From the NCBI GenBank assembly GCA_037176845.1, contig JAYKXP010000020.1:558001-622000 (forward strand): a stretch of DNA of 64,000 bases, in the 5' to 3' direction. The translations under genes and the position numbers were made by a program. Source of the stretch: Paramarasmius palmivorus (Eukaryota > Basidiomycota > Agaricomycetes > Agaricales > Marasmiaceae). The notes under the pieces were generated by a model. The model was given only the letters and a program-made list of their open reading frames with translations, ran no database searches and was not told the DNA's origin. Positions 46,401-56,417 of the stretch are shown one piece after another (the first letter of the stretch is position 1; every line of letters starts with the position of its first letter).

Positions 46401-47933
46401 AACTTAGCACAGAGCCAGAAGGATCGTACATCAGCCTCTATTACGTCGCGCAGGACGGAGGTAGTCCGTATACGGACGTGGAAGAACATGTCAAGGACCG
46501 CAGTGAATATCTATATTCGGTGAAAGTCGCCATGAGTACCTCAGTTACGAAGCTCTAGCAGCCAGGAAAGGTGAGATGACGACACAAGCGTAATCGGAGG
46601 ACAAATGCTTCCAACGGAAATCTTCCAAGAGTCGCCGATAAGTCGAAGGCGCGCTATAAGGACCAAAGGAAGTTGTTCTTTTAAATCTAAGCCAGACATA
46701 TATGCACGACATTCTGACAAAGCACACCCTGCCAGTAGCACAATCCTCTCGCGTCAAGTTAAGATGAACTTGAGGCGAGGCATTCATCGTTACATAGGTA
46801 GACCGATGGTAATGAAGTTTGATATGGGCGTCGTTTCATCCCGTGGCTTCCTGGAAATTTCCGCTAAAATAGAACGCTATTAGAGTGCCAATTGCCTGAT
46901 CAGAGAAGCTCCTAAAGGTCACGGTAATCCCTACTTGCAAGGCACCTGTTCGTTAATGTAATGCCGGAGACAAACGTGGCCTGTCTCATCCATTTCAATC
47001 CGGAGGTCTGCCATCCGCAAGGAATTGATATGAGATGGTGTTCTTCAACCGGTCATGGGTTATGAATACTCACGGCGGGGTAATAGGTGGCTCCCAGGCC
47101 AAGTGTAGTGTACACACGCGCTGCTGAGGTTCACCCTGGGTTCTTTTCAGGCTCGCTTTCGCTTTGCCCTAGAAGCTTCGGAGGCTCTCGCCTTGCGTAT
47201 GGACGTGGCGCGTCTAAATGACAAGAGCACATGAGCCGGGCGTCTCCCGGTCAGAGGTGACGTCTGTTTTCGCGACTGACCGACCGCATCTCGGTCCAAG
47301 GTGGTTCAAGATAGATAGATAGATACCTTAGCTTGAAGATCGTGCGAGTATGTGGGGTAACAAAGTAGTTCTGCCACTGAGATACTAGGAGTTAACCTGT
47401 CTGGATACATAGATGGAATGTACTTGAAGCTTGAAGATCCGAGGAGATAATTTGCTTTAATGGTGTACAGAAGCCTTGGACTACAAGTCAAGGTAAGTAG
47501 GTGGGACCACAATATTCGACCTGGCATCCGCAATCAGCGCGATGTCCGAACATGTTCCAAATGGGTCTGTTAGGAGACTGTGAGGCCGCGATACTCATCC
47601 ACAAGAAGTACTCATACCACACATACCACAATGCATGTACGAAGATGTGTCATATCCTAAGTCAAATGGAATGACAGAGACTGAAATGGAGCGATGTAAG
47701 ATCCGGAGGCACGTTCCGAGTCGATACATATTGCGCCCGCCACTCGCATCTTTGACTTCGTTTGTCTCACGCGCCGACCAACGACGCCGTCCGAAGGCAC
47801 TGCATCGCAATGCGCTTGCTAGGCCCCCAACTCGAGCGGTGGAGAAAGGGTCGGTCCGGATCAGTAAAATTGTGTTTATCACATTGCTGTCCCAAAATAA
47901 TCATACATATCTTTTGTGTCCATATTGCGCACG
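43462..47933. other. 4.5-kb gene-poor interval
   Basis: No gene can be supported across most of this stretch. Short frames on both strands match nothing I recognise. A hydrophobic minus-strand run near 46320-46130 (FLLLAALWIFQLSSS) could be a relic of a membrane-protein gene. A GATA-type microsatellite lies near 47310-47325. The left end has coding-like segments (separate entry). Confidence 0.5.
43595..44281 (-). pseudogene. Possible gene remnant or small unknown gene(s), minus strand
   Basis: The segment near 43830-43595 reads GGDSFSPYPARRINYGRLLW, DTSFLAAESSIGNVWSKRAA and RFSQTLKHTIEERINLQLKS before a TAA at 43597-43595. Upstream pieces read NRNLALEASLTPEKSPPIVA and, from ATG 44281, IDPITSCHQFVSGSSKEVRG. 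Each piece looks coding, but the joins between them break frame. I do not recognise the family. Confidence 0.28.
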
Positions 47934-49393
47934 TTACCGCCCCATCCAACCCTGTTGTATAGAATGAAAGGGTTAGATAATATCTCAAAGAAGACAATAA
48001 GCAATGAACTTACGCCGTCAACGACCAGTAGCTCACCACACACGTAGCTACTAGCGTCACTGGCAAGAAAAACGACAGGACCAGCAAAGTCTTCTGGTTG
48101 TCCCCACCTGCCGGCAGGTATACGGTCATTAAGCTGTGCGAGACGTGTGGGGTTGTTGAGTAGTGCTTCGTTCCTGAGAAGATTGCGAGTCAGTCATTGG
48201 GGAATGAACGGAAGAGAAAAGAAGACCAGCTTGGCACGGATCTCTGTATGCTATCTGAAAACGAAGAGACGAATGCAAGTGCATCTCCAAATCCAACTCC
48301 GGCGGCGTCGGTCCTTCGAGTCTGGACTCAGACTAGGAGCGGTATGGAGAAGAATCAACGTAAAAAAGCACAAATGGCAGCGAAAGTATGAATTAGTAGA
48401 GGTGATCTCTACGAGTCACAAAGGAGCATAGATAGGGAATTGCGGAAACAGGACATCATGTGAGATTGGGAGTCGAATACTGAATCTGAATATAGCACGA
48501 ACTTGCGGATGTGAGGAAGAACAAGCGCGGAAGTAATGAGCTTAGCTTATGAAACGGCTGTACTGGATCTCTGTACTAGCCCAATGAAAGATGAAAATTG
48601 ATGGCATGAATGAGAAGATTAAAAGCGGGAGGATATCAGGGGAAATGTGTGGATGTCAGTGCTCACATGTCTGTAGCGATATATCCTGGAATAATCGCAT
48701 TCACATTTACCCCCTCTTTGCTCCACTCGTTACTGAGGGCTTTCGTTAGCGACCCAAGGGCCCCTTTCGCGGCGGCGTACGCAGGTACGGTAATCCCGCC
48801 TTGTTGGTCACAAAACCATCAGTACGTATGGATGAAGTCCGATAAGATGAGAGTTACCTTGAAAAGTGAGCAAAGAGCCGAAGTTAATGATTTTGCCACG
48901 CTTCAGAGGGACCATGTGTTGACCTGCAGCTTGCGAAAGCAGCCAAACCGACTTGAGGTTGACGGCGATTACCTGTTGAAGTCGAGCCGAATTGTCAGCA
49001 TACGTGTGGTCCTGGAAATTAACATCGTCTACTGACATCATCCCAATCCTTCTCGCTAAATTGAACCGCAGGGGCTCTTCTCTGGATGCCAGCACAGTTG
49101 ACAAGGATGTGTATATTGCCATCCATGAGCTCGAGAGCTTTTGGGAAAACTTGCTTGACCGCCTCCAGGTCGTCGAGATTGCATTGAACCACAGATACTT
49201 TGACGCCTATTGCTCGTAGGGCACCTTCCGTAGACGTTGTGGATGTATCAAATGTCGATGAGCTTGGTCGAAGAACGAGGCAAATGTTAGCGCCAGCTTC
49301 TGCGAGAGCGACGGCGCAAGCTCTTCCAATTCCCCTGGAAGCTCCAGTAATCAAGACGTTCTTGCCTTTGAGCGAGAAAAGGTTGAAAGACAT
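47934..49393 (-). CDS. Short-chain dehydrogenase, KduD/gluconate 5-dehydrogenase-like
   Basis: Exons on the minus strand start at ATG 49393 and end at TAA 47936-47934. The NAD(P) motif is in [31 protein letters not shown] carries the NAG-IQRR signature typical of sugar-acid SDRs. The catalytic Ser is in [11 protein letters not shown], and the Tyr/Lys pair is in [20 protein letters not shown]. The C-terminus [13 protein letters not shown] matches the GGWLGR end of 2-dehydro-3-deoxy-gluconate and gluconate 5-dehydrogenases. A likely reaction is oxidation of a keto-sugar acid or polyol. The intron between TDM and NEAL (48666-48174) is 493 nt, about ten times the local norm. The gene is divergent from a zinc dehydrogenase 405 bp away. 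Confidence 0.85.
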
Positions 49394-49798
49394 GAGTGTT
49401 CTTCTACGAATATCCGTCCATGACGAGTACGTCGTTAAGTAAAAGGAACATCGGCTCGAGCTCCGAAAGTCGGAAAAAGAAAATTGAAAATTCGAGAGCG
49501 GACCGTTTTCGGACCGCGACTCAACAGTCTGATGGAAGGATCTCACGGACAGTCTGACCTGGAACAAGCCGGCGATACTCTGATGCAGATCCAACGCTTT
49601 TTTGTGTCAGATCCCCCGAATCTCTAGATCATTGCAAGGTGGTCGGAAATTGCGGTCCGCATACGCTTTGCTTCTCAAATAATGGAGAGCATACCTCATT
49701 TTCCGAATTCGTAACGGTCACTACACAAGATTTTCTGCGATATATAAAGACAGGCAGGAACTCATGTCAAACTCCAACCTCTGTTGCCAATTCACCTC
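49394..49798. promoter_or_regulatory. Divergent promoter between the SDR and the zinc dehydrogenase
   Basis: The 405-bp spacer between two outward-facing start codons is a plausible shared control region. I see no clear TATA box. Co-regulation is inferred from layout and from the related chemistry of the two products. Confidence 0.4.
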
Positions 49799-51257
49799 AT
49801 GTCCCCTGTCGTTCTACCGACACAGTCTGCCGCTGTACTCTATGGTCCCAGAGACCTCCGTGTAGAGTCGCGTGCACTCTTTCCCCCTCATCACGGCGAA
49901 TGTCAGGTCCAAGTGCTCTCTACAGGATTATGTGGTTCAGATCGTGCGTCATCATCTGGTCTATACCTATGATAGTCATGTTCATCTTGCCCCTTTACAG
50001 TGCATTATTTTCTCGCTGGTCGTAACGGTGACTTCGCCATTCAAGCCCCGCTCGTTCTAGGACACGAGGCTGCAGGTGTCATAACCTCAATTGGCCCTGG
50101 TGTTGCAGCGAATTACCCCAATCTCAGAGTTGGTACCAGAGTTGCAATCGAGGCCGGTGTGATGTGCAAGAATTGTAAACATTGCATGGACGGAAGATAT
50201 AACCTCTGCAAGAACATGCGGTTCTGCAGTAGCGCCAAAACTTTCCCTCATCTCGACGGGACATTGCAAGAGAAGATGAATCACCCTGCGCATGTACTCC
50301 ACCCGTGAGTAACCTTTTTGGTCCCTCCATTGCCCCTCACTGATCCAGATCCTGGTAGAATACCGGATAACGTTTCGTTCGATCAAGCTGCTCTCGCAGA
50401 GCCTCTTTCTGTTCTTCTGCATGCCTCCCGTCGAGCAGGTGTCTGCGCAACATCTCCATCACTCACCCTTCCCTCGAAACTGTCTTCAACGCCACCCCCT
50501 GTCTCAGTATTTCCGTCTACAACGTATACTCCAGACCCATCCTCAAAAAAAGTTCTCGTACTCGGTGTCGGCGCCATTGGCCTCTTGGCCTGCGCGCTCG
50601 CTCGCTCCTTGGGCATAACCCGTATTTGTGCCGTTGACATCAACCAAGGCCGTCTTGACTTCGCCATGCAGGAGGGCTTTGTTGACAAAGACGGTGCTTT
50701 CTGCCTGTCCCTGCCACCCAAGGTGAATGGCCACGCTGGGAAGGAAAAGGAAGACCCTATGCTCGCCTTGAATCGTTCAAAACAAAATGCGCTCTCCGCT
50801 TTGGAAAAATTCAGTGAGCCTGATGGCTTTGATGTCGTCTACGAGTGCACGGGTGCAGAGTCTTGTATTCAGATGGCTATCCATGTGAGTGTCCGCCTGA
50901 TTCTCCCTCACATGCTTGAACTTAAAGGCTATTTTAAAGACAGCCGTAACTGGGGGCAAAATCGCTCTTGTGGGCATGGGTACACCTAATGTCCATCTGC
51001 CTCTCGCTGCTGCCGCTCTTCGAGAGGTTGACCTAATTGGGTCCTTCAGATATGCAAACACCTATCCAGACGCACTGCAACTCTTATCCACGTCGTCCGC
51101 CAATTCCTCGTGGGACCTTGGCGAAAAGGTTTCACGACTCGTTACACATCATTTTGATCTCGCAGACGCGAAGCGCGCATTTGAGGTGCTCGCAAAAGGC
51201 AAAGACGAGAGCGGAGGTGTGGTTCTGAAGATTGCCATCGGTCCTAGGCAGAGTTAG
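49799..51257 (+). CDS. Zinc-dependent sorbitol/xylitol dehydrogenase-like protein (MDR family)
   Basis: Four exons start at ATG 49799. The N-terminal part has TGLCGSD (a catalytic-zinc Cys) and LVLGHEAAGVI. The structural zinc loop CKNCKHCMDGRYNLC holds four Cys. LAEPLSVLLHA matches the polyol dehydrogenase branch. The Rossmann motif is VLVLGVGAIGLLACALARSL. The last exon reads GKIALVGMGTPNVHLPLAAA, GSFRYANTYPDAL and ends in GPRQS at TAG 51257. The likely reaction is NAD-dependent oxidation of sorbitol, xylitol or a related polyol in the cytosol. An insertion of some 45 residues between HASRRAGV and KVLVLG is Ser/Thr/Pro-rich and unusual for the family. It may hide an extra intron. The gene is divergent from the KduD-like SDR, suggesting a sugar/polyol oxidation pair. 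Confidence 0.88.
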
Positions 51258-53183
51258 ATTTGGGACTATGTCATGGGTTTTGAGGCTGGGTTTAGACTTT
51301 CTTTCCTATGTCATTTGGTTTGTGCGGACTACCGGTTCCTAGGTCATCTATATCCTGATTTATTGTCGCCCATTTTACTTTGCACATTGTACGATTAGCC
51401 CATCAACTTGTATTATTTCTACGGCATTATTTCAATTGTGAGAGAATTCTTTTTACTCATAACGGTCCCCTGATTACACTGCGTACAAACCGGCAAAGCC
51501 CTCGGGAATGAATTCGCAGGAGGCCATTCCCGTTCAATTCAATTTCTGATGTCGAATATATTCGCATGGCAATGGCTTGGTGTAGGGATAGGACCACAAG
51601 CGGCGCCCCTGCCAGGTCAGCTGGCGTTTTCGTGAGGCCACCAAGCGTTTATTTTACACTTTTTTACGCACCCAGCCCAGGTACTTACAACGAGTTCACC
51701 ATGTTTTTCTACTACTCATCCCGATAGTTTTAAATGGGTGAGCGGAGATCGCTGCAAATTTCATTTTTAGCTTTCGAATCAAGAATGTTCAGTACTGCAT
51801 GTGACAGAGGATCCGGATGATCAACATTGCTCAAGGTCCGGCTTCCAAAGAACATCATAAGTATGTGCGTATGTGGACATTGTGGAGATCATCCGGGTCT
51901 GTGCCATCTCTACGAAGAGGGGTGCGCCATTGGCATACGCTTCACTCGGTCCGACTGCCAGATTTGCACTGTGTACCAGAGATAGGCTATGCTGATGGGT
52001 GATCGTTGAAGAATTGATTTCGCGGAGAGGTTGACTTTTGTTCCTTCGTGTAACACAAGGCAGAGTGTCGGCTTGAAAGGCATACTAACGCGTCTCGTCA
52101 CAAGGCATGTTTTGTGACTACACGCGCTTAGTTTTCGGGTTTGTGATCCTGCCGACTATTGCGTTGTGCCCCAAATGGCCGGTTGGATCCTGACTTCGAG
52201 GAATTTGACGAAAGGAGTTTTCTGCTAGCCGGTGCCAGTGATTCAAAAGGAAGACACGTCAAGAAATGTCAAGCACATCAATTATGTTGCCTCGTTGGCA
52301 TCTTCTGGCGTTCAATAATGCTGAAATCCGTGGTATATGTATATTTTGTGGTCTTTTCCGAAGGGTGTTGGAGTAAGTACGGTGCAACGGACCGAGTTTG
52401 ATTAATTTACGAGCCTTCATCGTGTAGCGCTCCCTGGCAAGGACTTCTATGTCGGCAAATCAACGTGTTCCGTGTTACTGCCAACGGATAGTCGGAGAAC
52501 TGGCTGAACCTCTTCAAAAGGAATTATATTTACTGGTTCCGCGCTTCAAAAAACATACTTGAACAAGTTAGGGCGACTTCAATCCGTTAAACCTGGTGCT
52601 TTCTAGAGGCAACAAGTAGACAAAAGTAGACAACACTAACCAAGAGACTCGGATAAGGATTCGCCCTGATGTACAACAAGATAACAAGTCGACCCATATC
52701 GCGGCAGGAGTCACCAAGAAACCGTTGTCGCAGGCGGCAAGCCTTGAAAAGTTAACAAGAAGCCTCGCATAGCTGTCGGACAAGGACATGAAAGTAACAA
52801 ACCGTACCTAAGTTGTTCCCGCTGTAGACCACTGTATGGAAAATCCGAGGCGAATTGGGACATGTCCGGTGAGACGGAGATATCTAGGTATAGTAACTTA
52901 TGTGTACTGAACCGCAAGGTTAACACCGTTCATATGACAGGGTTTTGCTTACCTTTCGGACGATGTTGAGATATCCACACAATGGGCAACTGGTCGGCGA
53001 TAATTGTTTCCCAAAGCTATATTGCAGTGATCGAGGTGCCTGATGGGGGACTGCCGACAATCGCCGAAATACTTCAAGAAGGGTACTCATGCCAGTACGA
53101 GTTGTTTACTTCATCGGAGCCTAATGGTATTTCACTTACATGAGCTACTTCCCGCATCTCAAGACGAACGAATGGTCACAAAC
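51258..53183. other. 1.9-kb interval without a gene
   Basis: The first few hundred bases are the 3' flank of the zinc dehydrogenase. Beyond that I see short unrelated frames only. Confidence 0.5.
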
Positions 53184-53975
53184 CTAGTCACCATCATACG
53201 GAAATAAATCAACCCTTCTCCCGCGAACGATCCTCCCAGATACAGCAGTCAGAATTGCCCATAAGCGATCCTTGGACAGACAGCCAGGATGGCGTGGGAT
53301 AAGAACAGAACGTGTCGGAAAAACGATCCGAAAATCGGCCACATAAAGGTACTTTATCAATTCAATAAAGAAGGTCAGGGAATACGACTCTCACCAAGCC
53401 ATCAGGAGATCTGGGAATGAGAAGATCGCCGCGAACGCAACTTCAGTCGGAACCTTTGTTTCTGACGTGTTCATGTCAAAAGCTTCAAGCGCGAAGTCCT
53501 ATGAATATCTTGGTTAAGGTTGAATAAAGAGGGTGAGGATCACCATTGCTATTTCCAGTACGAACCCAAATGCAGCGTCTTCTATGTCTGCGAGAAGGAA
53601 TGAAGGTTTTTCCACCAGCTGCGATAGGAACATAACCAGTTTATCCGTATTCTGGGATTTCTGTAGGAGATCGGGTGTCTTTCCCAATGTAATGGACATA
53701 GTGCGCAGTGTCCTACGTCCCTGGGTGACGGAATATGCATGATACCCTTTATGACCACAGTGACGGATGACTTACGAGACTCCACTGAATGAGACCTGTT
53801 CAACGCGTTCAAGGTGCAGTCCCTGACTCCACAGATAGGGTAAGTGACCATACCATGGGGAGATAACAGGCAGCCGACTCCACTCAGGACGAGTTTCTAT
53901 CCCGCGGGCCGGAGACACGAGTGGTGAACTCACGGCTCGAAAGGTGACAGAAATGTGGTAACGGTAACTAGACAT
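53184..53975 (-). CDS. Possible spliced gene of unknown family
   Basis: From ATG 53975 the minus-strand segments join over GT-AG borders in one frame. They read MSSYRYHISVTFRA, KLVLSGVGCLLSPHGMVTYP, SITLGKTPDLLQKSQNTDKL with DAAFGFVLEIAM, DFALEAFDMNTSETKV with FAAIFSFPDLLMAW, and last YLYVADFRIVFPTRSVLIPR with RVDLFPYDGD before TAG 53186-53184. There are some hydrophobic stretches but no clear signal peptide. I do not recognise the family. One of the introns would be only about 30 nt, which argues for caution. It could be a decayed membrane-protein gene. Confidence 0.33.
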
Positions 53976-55561
53976 CGTCCTGGTAGGTCCGTGTAGTAGA
54001 CAGCCATATCGATTGGCGTACTTAGCAACTTATCCCGTCAGGCTGGAGACATCCGTGAACGTCGAAATCGCTTCACGATCACTAAGCACACACCCAAGTG
54101 AACGCCACTCCACCCAATTGAAATGGCAAGACGTTTTGTGCTTCCTTCTCGATGTATCTTTGGGAGAATACGAAGTTGCAGGGATGTACCGTCGTCGGGA
54201 ACCAATTGAATGTCAATCTTCATGAACATCGGGTCAGCTGAGAAGACTGTTAATGCTATCAGCGGCAGCGCGAGGCGTTAATTCATGTACGGTACCTTCA
54301 ACTTCTAGTAATATTCCATCATTACAATGCTTCAGTTCTTCCGACGAATTTTGGCGGAAGGAGCGAAGTATATCTGGAGGTTATTTAGCAATGTTCTGGG
54401 GCGCGTCATACCAGAATGACACCATTTGTTGTGATGTCTTGAATCGGAAGGACGCACATCAATTCTTCAGGCAGTTGCAAACCTGGCAGAAATCTATTGC
54501 ACAATCAAGCGCTAGGAGATTCTCAAGAAACGAGATCCCGGCAAGCTTCAGCCCTCTGCGACCGTTTGAACACAAGTCGCGCCATATGCATACTCTAGCA
54601 CGTGTGGTTCTTCCAATCCGAAAGCATCTGGCAAGTCGCAGTTGTTTCATACGACGAATTCGATGTCGTCTTTTCCTGATTAAGCAGACCCTGTCCACGA
54701 GAAGAGGAAGAAGACCAGTCAAGTACAAGTAATCAATGGGGCAAATCAAAAGAGAGGCGATAAGGGAAAGGCTGTCATTAAAATGACAGTATGAGTGAAA
54801 GGTTGGATGGTGGGAAATTTTCGATTCTTCAGCATCTCCCAACCATTACTACTGTCCTCATCGAAAGCCAAGTCACTATCCCATTACTTCAAGCGGACTC
54901 TGATCTGTGCCACAACTAGGAATGTGTGAGAGAAGGAGTACCTATGAGATCATTCAGGCGTGTATGTAGCAGGTATGTATGTGCTTCACTTTGCTTGTGA
55001 AATCAAAGCCTGCTGACGCATCGTTAATGTCCGTTATAGATGGATAAGAACTTCAGATTCCGCGACCTCAGGTGTACACTGTAGCCCAGGCTGAGCCAGT
55101 AGTCCAGGAATACAGGGCGTCCTTGTCAACACTGGCGAATTTGGTACAACGAACCTGCTGAAGGTTGTACGGTGCACCTTGGTCATTGTACGTGTCTTCA
55201 CCTCATGTTTCGATTTCCAATTGCTGAGTCTTCGCAGCTCACCCCTTACTGTCATTCGATATTCGATGACTACAAGCAAGACTCTTTGCAGGGCACCATC
55301 GCACAGCCAAATTCTCGGAACTTTGCCCACATCCAAGCACGGCGACGACACGATCTCATGCCCAGGCATTCATCGAACTATTCCGAAGTTTCAGCTTTGG
55401 TTTTTCCTCGAGTCATTGTTCCAGTCGTTCAGTTCCTTGCCGTTCCTGAACGGCATACCATTGGGAGGGAATGATCGTGACCAAGACGAGGCACTTGGCC
55501 AGTTGATAAAAACCAGGGATCACAACCCCATTTCTTTAGGCTGTCACCCACGCGCGCAGGC
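53976..55561. other. 1.6-kb interval without a gene
   Basis: Frames are short and overlapping on both strands and none resembles a known family. The last few hundred bases should contain the promoter of the DUF3455 gene. Confidence 0.5.
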
Positions 55562-56252
55562 ATGAAATTCTTTGTGGTCGTCTGTTTTTTGCCCCTCTTT
55601 GGCCTGGTTTCGGCCACTTGCGATATCTCTGGAATCAAGGTACCAGGCGTGGGCTTACCAGCGCAGTCTTCTCCGACACGATACATCACCTACGGGACCG
55701 GGTCGCAGAATTATACCTGTGGAACCGATGGAAAATACTTGTACGTGGTGCCCAATTTCAATAGCTGTATCGGCTTAGTGACTATTGGCAGACCTGCTGG
55801 TGTGATTGCCCGCATCTTCGACATTTCGTGCACCTACAACCCCGCCACGGGGTCTTTCACGGCTCAAGAACAACTGGGGGACCATTACTTCGTCACGAAC
55901 CCAGCCAATACCTCTGAAATTCGTCCAAAGTGGGACTTTAGCCGTATACATGGATCGTCCACTGTTGCAGTGGGCCTCAACGCAATACCAGCACCTACTG
56001 GGCCATGGGATATCGAGTGGATGTATTTCTCGAATCTCGAGGGTCAACTAGCGAAGGAGGTATACCGTACGCACACTCAGGGCGGTCAGCCTCCAGCCTC
56101 GGTTAGTTCCATCGTCCCGCAGCACAGAAGCATTCATCTGATGATAATCAAAGTGCAAACCGGGAACGCAAGACATCGCCATTTGGTTTACCTCGCTATA
56201 CTGTATGTGCTTTGCTCTCTACCATCAAAGCGCCGCTGAAATAATTAAATAG
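55562..56252 (+). CDS. Secreted DUF3455-family protein (212 aa)
   Basis: Two exons (55562-56101, 56154-56252) give 213 codons. The N-terminus MKFFVVVCFLPLFGLVSATC is a signal peptide. YGTGSQNYTCGTDGKYLYV is the family's opening motif (Q-x-Y-x-C). GDHYFVTNPANTSEIRPKWD and HGSSTVAVGLNAIPAPTGPW follow. EVYRTHTQGGQPPASC then CKPGTQDIAIWFTSLYC form the closing block, with paired Cys suitable for disulfides. Homologues are often labelled malate dehydrogenase by error. No enzymatic role is established, and the product is probably extracellular. The second exon was chosen because only this join yields the conserved Cys-rich end. The gene is convergent with S41 copy 2, 165 bp apart. Confidence 0.85.
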
Positions 56253-56417
56253 GGTTTACCGAGCCTTCAATGCTCTGAGGTGTATATATCTATCCCTCGC
56301 GTCTCTTGTCGTGCCAGAAGTATCGTCTGAATCCCGTTCAATACATTAAAATTTAAATATTGTCCTGTGGTCACGATGGAAGCTCCTTTGCTCCTATCTC
56401 GATTACATACATCGAAT

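Noticed and set aside
47310..47326. GATA microsatellite
   Set aside because: Only about four units, too short to be of note beyond its mention in the interval entry.
55790..56050. Overlapping minus-strand frame inside the DUF3455 gene
   Set aside because: It is a shadow of the plus-strand coding exon, which has clear family motifs.
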